A DNA stretch of 64,000 nucleotides from Prunella strophiata (GCA_036583965.1 JAZBQD010000015.1:27626310-27690309); one strand, 5' to 3'; positions 38,633 to 52,118 are shown, numbered from the stretch's first letter. Made by a program: numbers and translations. The notes: generated by a model not told the origin, from the sequence alone.

Positions 38633-38945
38633 CAGAATCACAGAATCATAGAATCACAAATATGTTTGTGTGGGAAGCGGCCTATGAAGGTAATTTAGTT
38701 CAAGCTCCCCTGAAATGAGCAGAAGCATTTTAAACTAAATTAGATTATTAAATTATCCCAACCAGACCTCGAGTGATTCCAGGGGTGGGGTATCCACCAT
38801 TTCTCTGGGAAAGTTGTTGCAGTTTTTCAGCCACCTTCAATGTAAAAAAATGTCTTCCTTATATCATAGAACATCATAATGTATTTAAATTCCTGAACTG
38901 CCTCTACAGATTGAGACCTATCCTTTGTCATAAAGTACATACAAT
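38633..38945 (-). mobile_element. CR1 LINE, minus strand, old copy
   Basis: The left end, 'cagaatcacagaatcataga', is the reverse complement of the CR1 octamer tail. It is followed by diverged 3' UTR ('gtttaattcaag'-like near 38695) and 'gtaaaaaaatgtcttcctta' near 38845, and ends near the 'cctttgtcat' block. It is considerably more diverged than the other copies. Confidence 0.8.
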
Positions 38946-39015
38946 GTCAATGTCAGATTGTTTTTCCCAGTGTCATTACATACCCCAAATTTTCAGAAAG
39001 AAGCTAAGTGGCATC

Positions 39016-39136
39016 AGAATAATCACAGAATTACAAAATGGGGTTGGAAGGCACCTTAGAGAGCCTGGGCAGGGATACCTCTCACTAGACCAGGGTGCTC
39101 AAACACCCATCCAACCTGGCCTGGAGCACTTCCAAG
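39016..39136 (-). mobile_element. CR1 LINE, minus strand, 3' end
   Basis: Begins 'aataatcacagaattacaaa', then 'tggggttggaaggcacctta', 'gggcagggatacctctcact', 'agaccagggtgctcaaacac' and 'ccatccaacctggcctggag', all reverse-complement CR1 3' UTR. It is less diverged than, and in the same orientation as, the copy that ends ~70 bp to its left. Confidence 0.9.
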
Positions 39137-40609
39137 ATTTAAAAATTTGCTTGGAATAAGTGTAGCCAAATATCATTCATTCAAAGTGTAATAAAAACCA
39201 CCTTATTTTTAAAGGTTAATTGAAAGAATAATTGATTATAATCAACAAATATTTACAATTTTCTCGTAAAAAGAGCAGTGATTTACCAGAACAGGAGAGC
39301 TACTTGGGTATTTCTGCTGATAAAACAAATCCTAATGTAGGACTAGATACAAGCAATTAATCTGTCATGATTTAACTAGCTTGAAAGTGATTAATTTTGA
39401 GTAATTGTGCTCATCTAGTAGGCTTTTACTTAATTATCCTAGGAAGCAAAACAAAGAACAGTTTACACAGATGTGTGTATCTGTATTGGGCTCCACTTGA
39501 ATTGACTGTGACAGAAAGCTGAAGTATCAACATTTCCCATTCAGGGCTGAGAGAGATGGCTCTTTCTGCCAGATCAGCATCAGAGAGAATAATCCTGTGG
39601 GACAAGGACTCTCATTTTCCAATAAATTTGAGCAATGCCTACTGAATTGATGCCCCACGTTTCTTTTGTTGTTTTGTTTTCAATCACACTGTGATTAAAA
39701 AAAAAGTCTTCAATGCATTTCTGAGGCTTAAAATGTTTCTATAATATCCACTTGTCTTCATCCTCACTTCAGGACCCGTTCCAGCATTCTTCCACACCAG
39801 GCACAGCACCTAAGTCTATTCTGCCAGTGAAAGTTGGGATTTTTTAAGGGAGTGCTGGAAAGTTATATAGAGGATATAGGTATATAGAGTATGTCTATAT
39901 CATTCACAGATTCCTCAGCTAGCTCCAGAACTAGAATTATTGGAGTGTCCTAAACACAGTGCTCTGTCAAGGCTAATTAACTGCTACTGAAAAGTGGAGG
40001 CAATTAGCTTCGGAGCAACTTTCACTGACACAGCCTTATCTTTTCAGAGACTGAAACTTCCAAGCTGTATTATTATCATTATAATAGCACCACATACACA
40101 AGCAAAGGATGGTATTGACTAAAACACACAGGGACTGCTCAGCTGCTGTTCTGGGTCTTCAGGGCTGACATTCATTAAACAAGCATAGGGTAAAGAAACA
40201 TGAGAGTGATGCTTAGTGGTGTGGTACTAAGAAGATGAACAGAGGAGAGTCGGGATCAGTCCAGGTCTTGTACCATTTTCTGAACCAAGCAGTGCCTCAT
40301 GCCTGTGTAGGTAAAGGAAAGGCATGAGTGCCCATGATGGTGAAGTCAGTAAAAGAGGTAGAAGGTAAATGAGGGAGGACACTGTGGAAAAGGAAGAATC
40401 ACAAAGTACACTTCTACAAGTCTGGGAATCTCCAATTTAAACCAGAAATATCCTCTGCTTTGGCTATCAGAACTTCCAAGGTGTTGTTTGTGTAAGTGAA
40501 TGTGCATTGTATGCAAGATGCTTGTAAACTAAATATTTGCAGTATGCAGCACTATTTCTCTTGTGCCTCTGTCTATCTGAAGTCATACAATTTTCACAGT
40601 ATACAAAAA

Positions 40610-40952
40610 TATAGAAGACACAGGGGAGATATCATTGATGTCTATAAAAAAATCCTACACACCAAGGAGTCAAGAAGACAGAGAGAGCCTCTGTTCAGTG
40701 GTACCCAGTAACAAGACAAGTGGCAACAGACACAAAAAGAATTGTGGGAAATTCCACTTTAAAATAAGGAACCTTTCACTGTGATGGTGGTCAAACACTG
40801 CAAGAAGCTTCTCAGTTCAATAGTAGACTATCCATCCTTGGAAATACTCAAACCCTAGCTGGCCAGTCTGCTCTAGCTGACCCTGCTCTGAACAGAGGTT
40901 GCACAAGATGATCCCCAGAGGTGCCATTCCAGCTCAGTTGCTCTGTGACTCC
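40610..40952 (+). mobile_element. CR1 LINE, 3' fragment
   Basis: 'attgatgtctataaaaaaat', 'ctctgttcagtggtacccag', 'taacaagacaagtggcaaca', 'cacaaaaagaattgtgggaa', 'gatgatccccagaggtgcca' and the terminal 'ctctgtgactcc' follow the order of a CR1 3' segment of the 'CTCCAGAGGTCCC' subfamily type. Confidence 0.9.
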
Positions 40953-41971
40953 ACAGTGTGTCAAACATTTACACCCTGCACTGAGAACAACAGGTACTAC
41001 TGATTTTCATTCCTAGACCAGACATGCCTTACCTAATTGAGCACATAACTAGATTATGAATCAGGGGATTCCTGAATAGGTTATCACCCTTCATCTTAGA
41101 TTAAATTTGCTGCAAATTTTTTTCATGCTTTGAATTAGACTATAGGGTGAAGTAAAAAACATAAAATGATTACAGGAAATAATTCTTAATAAAAAGAGTA
41201 TTTGACTGCAATCATTTAAGGCTAATGCAGAGAAATATACTAATTAGGTAACAGAGCTCATTTAGGATCCTAGGAATAGGAATGTCAACAGGGAATACCA
41301 GTAATTTATCTATATGTTTGATTTTGAGTTCCAACTGAAATACAAAATTTAAGAAAATAGCAGGACATAATATAGGATAAAACAACATATGTAATTACAT
41401 CCTGAGTTCCACTGGTTAGCATATGCTGTTGTACTAAAGTGCATAGTTGGCATTCCCTCCTACCTTGTTTTTAAGAGAACAATCTGGCCTCAGAGAAAAC
41501 ACCAGAAGAACTTCTTTCTTACCACATGCCTGGGGAAACATGATCAAATAATGAACAGATATTATTTTATGTGATAAATGTAGATTTTATAAAAATACTA
41601 AAGATTAAAGGAGTAGCATGTTTGGGGTAGCATGTAAGGATTTCTAGATAAGAGCTTCTACTGATTACAGTAGCACTTTTCTAGAAATTTGATCAATTAA
41701 AATATTGCTGCCATAAATTCTTCATTTCACTTTACTTGCTGCACTTACACCTATCCTACATCTAAGGCATAAATTTACTTATTTTACAGATATTTCTTGT
41801 CTTTGATAGATGCATTAAGCTAATATAGCAAAAGGTCTGGTCTTCATCTAGAGTGTCTTCCTAATTTTGTAAATCAACAGTAGGAGCCTGCAGCAATGGC
41901 TTGTTTTCTGGTCTCATAGCCCAAGAAGCCAACTGCAAAGGAAATGTGTCCATCAGGTCAAGGGACCTGCA

Positions 41972-42519
41972 CTTTCTGTCCCTGCTCCATTCTTGTGGGA
42001 CTCCACCTAGAGCACTGCATCCAGCTTTGGAGTCTTCAGTGATCCATGGAAAGACATGGACTTATTGATGCAGATCTAAAGGAGATCCACAAAAAAGATC
42101 AGAGGGTAAAAGCACCTTTCCTATGAGGAAAGGCTGAGAGAGCTGGGTTTGCTCAGCCTGGAGGAGAAGGCACTGTGGAGACATAGCAGCATTTCAATTT
42201 CAATACCTAAAGGGGGCTTTAGGGGAATGATTTATTTAGTAAGGTCAGTAGCAACAGGACAAGAGGTAATGGTTTTAAAGCAGAAGAAGGTAGACTCAAA
42301 CTAAATACAAAGAACATATTTTTTACAATGGGGGGTGCTGAAATACTGGCACAGGTTGACCAGAGAGGTGGTAGATTCCCCATTCCTGAAAACATTCAAG
42401 GTCAGGTTGTCTGGGGTTTTGGACAACCTGATCTAGTTGAAGATGTCCCTGCTCATTGCCAGAGTGTTGGACTAAGTGATTTTGAAAGGTCCCTTCCAAC
42501 CCAAACCATTTTATGAGTG
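41972..42519 (+). mobile_element. CR1 LINE, 3' fragment
   Basis: A ~550-bp plus-strand copy: 'ctagagcactgcatccagct', 'tatgaggaaaggctgagaga', 'ctcagcctggaggagaaggc', 'gacaagaggtaatggtttta', 'gttgaccagagaggtggtag', 'tcaaggtcaggttgtctggg' and 'aaggtcccttccaacccaaa', ending CCATTTTATG. It is similar in extent to the copy at 14050-14607. Frames on both strands at 42323-42571 fall inside it and are not genes. Confidence 0.93.
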
Positions 42520-43204
42520 TTTGAAGAGTGACAACAGTGGGCTTGGTCTGGGAAATCTCTCTGCTTTTCACACTGTTGTTCAGCTCAGGAAACCTCTTAA
42601 TTATCCATTCAATGTGAAAATACCCTGAGATATTTGATAGTGGAAATCCTATTCCTTCCCACCAAGGACTAGTGAACTTGCAGGGGGCTAAGAAGATTTT
42701 CAGAAACTTTAGGTATCAAGTGCAAAACATATGAGAAAAAAAAGGTATTGTTTTAGGAAACAGAAACCTGCATATTAACTACCCTGGAGATAACTTGGTT
42801 GCTGCTGGAAGTGAAAATGACAACTGTTACAACTGAAAGAGATCACAAACAATGTTATTTACATGCTATATGTGTAGTTTGTATACTTCCACTGATGATC
42901 TAGAAATGAGACGGAGTTCACTCTCTGAAAATTTGATACTAGATTTTAGGGAGTGGTTTTCATGCCAGGCGACAGAGCCAAGGTCAGTTTGAATTAGCAG
43001 TTCTCGCTTATTGCACGATATGTGTCAGATATTGGGTTTGACCAAAGTTTGGACAGAAGTCTGAAAGACTTCTTTCAAAAAAAACTTTTAAATCTACTCT
43101 GTTTAGCATTGGTGAGGCTGAACCTGGAATGTTGTGAGGTATAATTAAGGTAGCAGTTACAAAATCCATCTTGGGAGCTTTTGTACAGACATTAATTAAC
43201 TTGT

Positions 43205-43331
43205 TTGGAGTTTGAGGTTTGGCTAGACAAAACCACTGCTAAACTGCTCTAGAGTGTGTACCTGGCTAAAATAAGAGGCTGGAATAAATGACCTACCTAA
43301 GTCCCTTCCAACTCATTCTTTGATGACTCTG
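43205..43331 (+). mobile_element. CR1 LINE, 3' end, diverged
   Basis: 'ggtttggctagacaaaacca', then 'gaggctggaataaatgacct', 'aagtcccttccaactcattc' and a terminal 'tttgatgactctg'. This matches the CR1 3' UTR type with 'ggctagac'. It is 5'-truncated. Confidence 0.75.
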
Positions 43332-44039
43332 TAAAATACTGATTCAGAATATACCATTTTGTTCTCCTTGATTTTTCTTGGCTGAACAACTGAACAGAGA
43401 ATACAGGCGAGTTGGATCCTATATGTAATGTAACATATTGCACACTCCTGATGTAGTGAACTAGGTAAAAAAATAAGTAGCTGTGTATTCAGAATGTCAG
43501 AATTTTTATTTACTTTTTCTTTTAATTTTAGTTCTTCAGTAGAAAAGAGAAGATAATTACTGAGCATAATGAAACTAATAAAAGAAAGCCAGACCAGAAG
43601 TGATCAGATATACTGTAAGATGTTTCTTGGCTGTTTTTTTGTAATAAAATGGACTGAATCAACCAATCTTTGTTATTATCATTAAAAAATCCTGGCTTTA
43701 ATGATCATACCGGTAACACAAACTAAATTCTTCTGTATTAGTTTCAATTTAAAAAAATAGAAATTTTTTAAAGAAACCCAAAGAATAAGAGATTAAATAG
43801 ATTAATACTTCCTAGATATAACAAAACCTGAAAAAAGTTAATTTTCATGCCTTTGCAGACAAAAAATAAAGATAATTTGCAGGTAATTTTGCAGATCACA
43901 TGGATATATTTCAATATTTTAAATTCCTTCTATATAACACAGCTATCAAAACTTAAAATAGATGTTAATTTTATGGCATTTAATCCAAAGAAAATACTAT
44001 GCATGTACTCAATGAATATGAAATATGTTAATGTGTACA

Positions 44040-44101
44040 TTACTACTATTATTATATATTATATATTATTATATATATTATTATTATATATTATTATTAT
44101 T

Positions 44102-44149
<48 letters not shown>

Positions 44150-44184
44150 GCTGTTGTTGTTGTTGTTGTTGTTGTTGCTGTTGC

Positions 44185-44224
<40 letters not shown>

Positions 44225-44247
44225 ACTACTACTACTATTATTATTTA
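44040..44247. repeat. Compound (ATT)n-(GTT)n-(ACT)n microsatellite
   Basis: AT-rich TTA/ATT repeats (44040-44104) lead into about 39 GTT units (44105-44222) with three GCT interruptions, then ACT and ATT units. This is the largest trinucleotide array in the window. Long poly-Leu and poly-Val frames on the plus strand come only from this array. Confidence 0.95.
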
Positions 44248-44874
44248 GTCCTGCAGTTCTTATGCTAGAGAGTACAAGTTTAAGAGTAGAAGAGAGTCTT
44301 CTCTTGCTTCAGTTGTGGTCATATGAAGGAATAAAAAATGCCTGATACTTCTCATGCAGCAAAATCTCCAGCATGATTGGTTCCCTCAGAAATTTATATT
44401 CTTGAACCCAGCAACCCTCAGAAAAAAAAAACAATGCTAAAGTGTGTTGCCATTGCCACAATCCATAACTCCAGCTCTGTTCAATTGCAACGTTCAGGAT
44501 TATGAATATCTCCACTCCTCTGGCATAGAGCTTGTCTGAGCTATAAAATACTGCTGTACCTATTCTTCGTGCCTCTCATTCAGATTTTTTATCTGAAAAA
44601 TGCTGATGAAATTCCATGTTACAAGTAACTTTACTCCCCTGAAATGAGTGTAAAACAGGTATCAAAGTTAGGATCATTTCAGAAATAAATTTTGTAGTTA
44701 AAATGGAGGGTGTTTTTTCTAAAAATATTTTTCAGCTAGAAAACAGTGACTTGTCAGAACTAAAATTGTTGGCAAAAACAAATTAGTTTGAAGAATTTTT
44801 TATGAACAATAATATCTCTTAGGTTTGTAGTAGAACATTTCAAAGCAAAAAATGAAGAGTCATCCTAGCACAGT

Positions 44875-45085
44875 CCAAAGGCTGAGACTTCAAACTGAAC
44901 CTATGACCTTATGTTACATCCCTTAACTATCCCAGCCAGTACACCATGGGGTCAGGGTGCTTCTGTATCTCCTCTGGCTAAAATGAATTTTTAATTATTT
45001 GTGCAAAATTTAGGTAGGTCCCACATTAGAAAAAGAGAAACCAGTCCATGCCAAACCTACTGACTAGTACCTTATGAACCCTTTT
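44875..45085 (-). repeat. Possible tRNA-derived SINE or similar ancient repeat
   Basis: On the minus strand, 'atggtgtactggctgggata' followed by 'gttaagggatgtaacataag' and GGTTCAGTTTG (44901-44891) resembles the body of a tRNA-like promoter region: a GTTAAG D-arm-like piece and a B box near GGTTCGANTCC. The A box is poor and no CR1-type or poly-A tail was found. The resemblance to scattered avian repeats is from memory, so confidence is low. Confidence 0.35.
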
Positions 45086-45614
45086 CTCAAACAAGCAAAG
45101 AGAGACATTTACCTTTTCCTACTTAACCTTCCCTTATCTATATCACAGAGGAGTATTTCAACCCCTATTTTTTCTACTTATTTTTTTCTTTGATCTAGTG
45201 GCATTCTCATCCCTTCTTTTCCATAAAATTTCAGAAGTTGTGTGTTTCTCTGAAGTTAGCAGGGAGATGAGGAAATGCGCTGGTTTTGCATCACGGACGT
45301 AATCTCAAATTGGCGAACCAAAACGACAAGATGAAATATGTCTGATTTTTTCATTGTTGGCATTTCTTCTTTTTCCTCTTCAGCTGATCATTGGTGGATT
45401 CACAATTCATTGTTTCTAGCATGTGCATAGCAACTGGTCATAACTCAGTTTTCAACTATGTATTGGATACTTATGGAGAACTCAAACTCCATTTGGAGAA
45501 GTATCATAAATTCCTACTAAATATTAAGAAATAAAAGTCACCATGAGGGCAGCCAAGTACTACAGTATATTGCTCAAAGAAATGTCAGAACCTTAATTGA
45601 TGGAGATGTCAGAA

Positions 45615-45727
45615 AGGCAGCAACCTGAGCAACCTGGCAAGCACTGAAGTTCCCCTGCTTTGAGTCAAGGGCTGGACCAGCTGATATAAGGAGTCCCTTT
45701 CAACCAAATGATTTTTTGGTTCTGTCA
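45615..45727 (+). mobile_element. CR1 LINE, 3' end, diverged
   Basis: 'gcaacctgagcaacctggca', 'ttcccctgctttgagtcaag', 'ggctggaccagctgatataa', 'ggagtccctttcaaccaaat' and the tail 'ttttttggttctgtc' follow the CR1 3' UTR order. Confidence 0.8.
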
Positions 45728-45729
45728 CT

Positions 45730-48700
45730 CATCCTTTTACTGAGGAATGTGTCCTCCTGATATGTCTCAGTATTCTTGGGTCTTCAACTCGACTCCTGCC
45801 TTTGAGTCTTTGTTGTGTACCCAGGAAGACTTGCATCTATATGTTTTTCTACCAGCATTCACAAACATTTGGCTCAGCTAATAAAAAGCAATACTTGCTC
45901 TCTTTGAGAAATGTATCCCTTATTTCAGTGTGACCCAGTGTAATGACTGCACAGGAAACAATAATCCACAAACAATTAGATTGGTCATTTATCTCTTTCT
46001 AATGTATGTTGTTAATCAATAAAAATTACCAACTATGCCATTACTTCTAATAACAATGTGCCCACTTTAATTACAAAAAAACTGATAGTGAACAGGATTA
46101 GTTTAAAGCTGACAAATTAGGCTAGGCATTCACTGTATATGTTTATTCCCACACATTTTATCACAATGAAGAGTTGTCAAAGGAGATAAGTAGACACTGT
46201 GTAACTGAAAATATTGAATGATTCAGCAACCCTTGACCATAAAATCTTTTTACAGACTATAACATATTTTATAAAATCTTCAGAGACATAATATTTGAAA
46301 AAATGAAGCAGACAAAGGGCCCTGAAATTGAAGTCATTACTTACATGTTCCTAACAGTAGGACAACATTAAGTATTTCTGTTAAAAAATATGATTCTTGG
46401 GTCTGTCTGCAAGACAGCAATTTTCAAGATCACTAACTGTCATTGTTGAGTCACAGGAGATTTCATGTGTGGTCAACAAATAAAAATTAGTTGCTATTAC
46501 TCATTTTTTAACACTGGTGTTACTCTGGCCAACATGAATAATCTGCTATGACATCCTAAAAACGCCCCAAACAAATAAGCTTCTCCTAGAAACAATACAT
46601 TTCCATACTCAGTGTATATTCCATACCTAAAGATGTCCCAGATAATATCTTTATCCATTTGATTTAAATGGAATAAGAATTCTCTTGCTTCTTTAAAACC
46701 TTCAATTTAAAAGAATATGTTTTGAATTAGGCTGTGAATAATCTCCCCTGTCATGATTTAAGGAAGAATAAATAGAACAAAATCAAATTTATAGGAAATA
46801 GTCACATTTGTGGCAAAGTGCAAAAACCTTATGTGAATTCTGCATATGGACCTTACATTGGTGGGTATGGGTGGAGAGGGTGTTTCTCTCAAGGTGAATC
46901 TCCCCCAGAGAGTGGTGAGAAATGCGATGTTTACTGCACAGATTAAAACTCAACAATATAGTGCTTTAAAAAAAAAATTACCCATTCTTCAGTCTTTATA
47001 TGGCCATCTAACAAAGAGATTGACCTTATAAAATACACTTTTGAGTACCCAGTACAATGATTTACTTACAAGTAGTCTTTAGTCAATTAATGTTTAATAG
47101 GAAAGTCAGCTAGGAATACTGCATTTAATTTTAGCTCAGAATGGTTGGGTTTTTTCCTGAAGCAAACTCCTTACCACACTTTGTTTCCTGATTTCCTCTT
47201 TACAAACAAAATAATGATGTAATTGCAGGACTCAGCATGGTACCTGATAGATTGGAGGTTAAAAGAATGAGTCACGAAAACAGACTTTGTATGACTGATG
47301 TCAGTGATTACTCTTGCCAGACTAATTGGCCAGACTTGTGAATTTCTCAGATTCCTCAGTTCACATCCAGGACTGGCTTTTGCAATGCAGGAGCCTTGAC
47401 CCTGGGAAGCATTCAGTTTGTATTTGAAGTGGAGCTGAAGGAAGACTTCATTATGCATTCTAATTACAAGTGGGTACAAAAGGCCTTTTCTTTGATCTAG
47501 CCAAATACTGAGGTGATCAGCAGGCCATCTTTTGATAAGGAAAGGAAGGTATCTGTGCAGAAGGTCAATTAGAATTGAATGCTTATACATTATTCCAAGC
47601 AAGCTCAGCTAAGGAAGTTACCAGCTAGGAAAGTTCATAATTTTGGAAAACAGCTAACAGCCACTGTGGTTCTAATTTATCTTAGAAACAGAAACATGGA
47701 AACAATACATAATGTATTGATCTAACAATCAAGAAAAAAAAAAATTAATGGGCAAAAAAATTTGACATAAGTCAATGCCTTTTGTCTTAGGATGCAATTG
47801 ACTTTCACTTACAGAGCATCTTTATAAAAGTCAGGTATGGATAACAGGTTTGACTTTTATGTAGAAAGGTTCCAAATAACAAAAGTTTTGCTCACAGAAA
47901 TAATACTGGTTCACTAGAATTAAGTAAGGAAGTATTTTTGCAGGGGTCAAAATAAGGCTGAAATAAAGTTAGGAAATTTGTTAGAAACAAGTGTTCAGCT
48001 GTCTAAAATATTTATAATGGCACTAAAGGTAAATAAAGTACATTTGCTTGCTCGTCCTGCCCCAGACTATCCATTAATGTGGACTTGAGTGAACTACCCC
48101 ATAAAATCCTCAGCATATCAAATAATCCATATGAATATACAGGACTGACAGGTAAATAAACATCATCCAACCTTAAATGTATTTCTTATTCTACTTGCTA
48201 CAGGTTCATGCCATTTGTATTGATTTTTTTTCCAGACAAAGTAATAACCACAGCATAATATCACTCTCCAGTGTACTACCTTTTTTCATTTACAAGTCTG
48301 AAATATTTTCCCTAGTGATTTAACTATTTAGACAAACAAAATTAGTTCATTTTGACAGATGCTTAGTAACACATGATTTTGGATGCACAGGGGTGGTAAT
48401 AAGGGATCTTTTTGTCCATAAAAATCTTCAAACTAGCTCAGTCAGTGGAATTTAAACTCATGCTTTAATATTGGGTAAAATAGAAGTGGTTTGGAATATC
48501 TGAGAAAGATAAACTTGTTAAAAATTGCAGAACTGAGTAGCCCATTCTGTATCTAATTTCTATCTTCTAAACCTAGCCAACATGTCCTCCTGAATGATCA
48601 CAATTGATATGATTGGAAAAGTATCTCAACCTATGAAAACAACTTTTTTTAAATCTTTAAGTGAGTTTTTTAAAAGTTTGGAAAAATGTGAAAAATTTAT

Positions 48701-51700
48701 AATATTTTAAATTAATTTTTAAATGGACAGAAATGGCCTATATAACTTAATGGCCCATTAAAATGGTTTAAATATTTATGTCCCTATAGGAGCCAAAATA
48801 GTTTTACATTTTATCCAACATTAATATACTGCTGGTCATGGGTCTGCATACAACCATTCCTACTGCAACAAACTCAGTTGGTTAGTTACCTAAGTATCTT
48901 TTCCTGCATATTCCTCTTTTTCAATGAACATGCAATTGTATATGTAATGCAGATATATAATCTGAAGTTTCTTCCTCTACTAAATCCTCTAAAGCAACTG
49001 AGCTGTAGCAAAAGAGGTGTAAGCAAATCTTCTGTGACCTCCAGCAGCCAGATGCTGCATATAAATATGTCTCAAAGTCCAGAAATTATAGAGAAAGGAT
49101 ATTGATTTCATGCTGGCTTTGCAGACATACCCTTATAGCAGACAGGCAAAAATGAGATAGAAGGTGTGAATTCCCTGCTCTTTCAGGGGTTTAGACTTTC
49201 ACAGCAAATAGAACTGTTACTTACAAGTTCAACCACTTAATGGTAGATGCTCTTAAAAAAATATACATCTTTAATTCCTGATCTTGTCAGATTCTTAAAT
49301 TATTTCAGTTTATACAATTTGTCTTGTTTGCATAAAACAAATCACAAAAGAAAATTATATGCTACATCAAACAAAAAAATGCATTTACACCATGACACAT
49401 TAATTTGTCTAGCATGGCAGGCATTACCTCACAGATATTTGTCTGTCCTTCCCTTTAACCACTTTACAGTTAAAATAAGTAACAGAGACTTCACTTCAGG
49501 ATCTTGGTTTGTTTTTTGGATTTTTTTAAAAAGAACATCAGATCCAACATTATCTCGTTAATGTCAAAAATGCCCTGAAGAGCTCAAATCCCAGTAGAAG
49601 TGCTCTGGAAGCAGACCCACCCATGTGCCTTCATTGGTGCTGCTAAGCAGCAAGAACAAAAAACACAACACAAGTCAATTCTCGTTTAAAGAACTGCTGT
49701 TAATTTCATTCTTGCTTCAGAAAGAGAAAGGAAATTAATACAAAGTGAACAAAAAGCCCGCAAGACTTTTTTCATACTACCTTTCTGATAAGAAAGTAAG
49801 TTATTAACAACTTTCCTGAGCAAAAGGGAATAAAGATTTGCTGCTATAATTAGCCACATGGATCAGCAGTTCACATGATAATTAATACATTGAAGTCTAA
49901 ATCAGTGATCAGACTGAAATATTGCTCTATCTGTCTGTTCTCTGCAGAAAAGCAAGTGTGAACTTCCGCCAAAGTGTTTACTCACTCTTTGAAGAAAATC
50001 AAAGCTGATGTAGAAGTCTAAATGCAAAGAAAAAGAAAAAACAACTCTCAATATAAAATATAAGGAGACTGTAAATACCACATTGCTCTTAGGCTGTTTT
50101 CTCCCATACCCCATTTATAATATAACCCCTTTTGTTTTCTGAGACAGTCACAAACTGTGTAAATGTCCCTGCTCTAGAATAATGCCTACTTTGCCTTAGG
50201 ACCTTTCTGCCCTGTGAATTTTTGAAAGCAATTGTCACAGATTCAGTATTTGGAGTTCTATTATCTGTGTGAGTTCAGTCATAAAACATAACTTGTAAAA
50301 CAAATGCATACACTATCCTATAGCACTAGCTAGGCACACAAAGGCTGTGAGAGCTGTTTTGAAGTTAGGCTGCAGAAAAAGATATGTAACAAAATTCTAC
50401 CTTTCTTGAAGATAAATGCTTGTCTCATCTCATGGTAAGCACCCCTGCAGAGCAGACAGCAAAATAACAAAGACCTGTCAATTCTTTGGGTATCAAAACT
50501 AATGGATACCCTGTGGTTTCTGATAAACTCAGATGGATTGGACTCTGTCTGGCAGCTTCTACATGAATGGTGTGAAAGAAACTTATCTGAGATAGATTAT
50601 TCCAAAATATTTTGGTATGGAATTTATTTTAGACAAGGTAAGTGCAGCAGTGTGGTCAGTGGGCTCAGACAACAACTTGCATTTCAGCTCTCTTTCTGGA
50701 GAAGAATATGTAAACCACTATATTAAAGTAATACAATCTTTGACAAGAAAAGGTCTAAAGAAATTTACTGCCAAAACTGGCAGCGGTATGCTACACCAGC
50801 CCCCTTTGCAACTGATGGAACAGGGTCAAATTTGTTTCTTGCCTTGATTTCATTGTCAGAAGGACCTAAAAGAGAGGTTTAGGCATCATATTCCCTTTGG
50901 CATTAGAGGAAATATCCTTAAAGCAGCTTGTAAGCAGCACTTAATGGAGAGACTCATCTGGACTGTACCTTACTGGCCTGCTGATCTTTATATCCTATTT
51001 GGGTGATATGCAAAAGACCTGAAGTAGGAAAAAAGCAAAAACAGCACTGAAAAGTGTTGGGGGTAGGGAAGAGGAAGTCACTGCCTTTTGTGCTAAGATA
51101 AAAAATATTCAAGAAAAGGAAAACACCAAGTGAAAACGTAGCTTGCACCTTGTTATTAGTCTGAGTTATTGTCAGACATGGAGGAAAAAAAGACAGTTCT
51201 CACAATTTGGACAAGAGAGGAAGAGGCAAAAGTTAAGACCAAATTCCCTTTACTAATCTCTCAATTACAGATTTTTTTATGTAATTAACTAGACTGGCTC
51301 ATATATCTTTAAAATTTATTTTTATTTAGTGAAACTAGTGATGGATAGGTGTGTCCTTGGAAAGCACTGAAGATGTGTTTTACTTCTGTGGTGCCCTAAA
51401 GGCACAGTCTCACATGTATGATTCAGTAAGACTTTCAAATGACATTGTCAATGTACACTTGATTCTTGATTCTCTATAACCTGTACTTTTTCCTAGTGTA
51501 AGAGAGCACTAGGTCAATTTGAAGCTTATGCTATAATATATGCAAGTTCCAAAACAAGCATTTTATTGATTTTTAAAGGTCTATTGTTGTCTTCCTTGTT
51601 GGTAGATGTTGAGGTTTTTTCAGTATAGAAAATTCATTATCTTATTTACATATATAACTCCCATTACCACAAGAATCCAAAAACATCCTAAAATTACAGT

Positions 51701-52030
51701 GTCACTTTATAACCTCATCTGTTCGAGAAAGCAATGTCTTCACAACACTTAACAGATGGAAGAGTGAGATTCAAATCAGTGGAGATAAAGGAAGTTGAAT
51801 TCCTGCTAAAACTAGAGAAATACTGCCTTGATAGTTTGAAAATCTCCACCAGAAGATAAGGCCTGGAACAAGAGGACAATCTGTGACAAGATTCACAAAG
51901 GATTATATACATGGTGACATTCAACATCCACAGTAAGTGTTAATTACTTGGACAAAGAGACACCTGGATGAATAATGTTTCCAATGGCTCCATTTTCTCC
52001 CAGGGTTTGTTGTTTGATATCTGTGATGTT
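45730..52030. other. Unique AT-rich non-coding DNA, no gene seen
   Basis: About 6.3 kb with no recognised repeat or gene. The largest frame is 143 codons on the minus strand (47171-47602). It has no recognisable domain, no low-complexity explanation and no supporting context, and its length is within chance expectation. Confidence 0.65.
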
Positions 52031-52036
52031 CAGGCC

Positions 52037-52076
52037 AAAAAAAAAACAAAAACAAAAAACAAAAAACAAAACAAAA

Positions 52077-52111
<35 letters not shown>

Positions 52112-52118
52112 AAAAAAA
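52037..52118. repeat. A-rich tract with (CAAAA)n/(CAAAAA)n and poly-A
   Basis: CAAAA/CAAAAAA units (about 52047-52077) run into a 30-plus-base poly-A, then CAAAAAAAC. It produces poly-Lys frames on the plus strand and poly-Phe on the minus. Confidence 0.92.

Noticed and set aside
44025..44345. Open frames of ~106-133 codons with poly-Leu and poly-Val
   Set aside because: They are translations of the (GTT)n microsatellite; every frame of a triplet repeat without stops stays open.
46840..46960. CR1-like phrase 'cccccagagagtggtgagaa'
   Set aside because: Only one short block resembles CR1; no other blocks or tail are present.
47171..47602. 143-codon minus-strand frame, the longest outside repeats
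   Set aside because: No domain or composition signal typical of protein, no splice or promoter context, and the length is within chance for 128 kb of strand-sequence.
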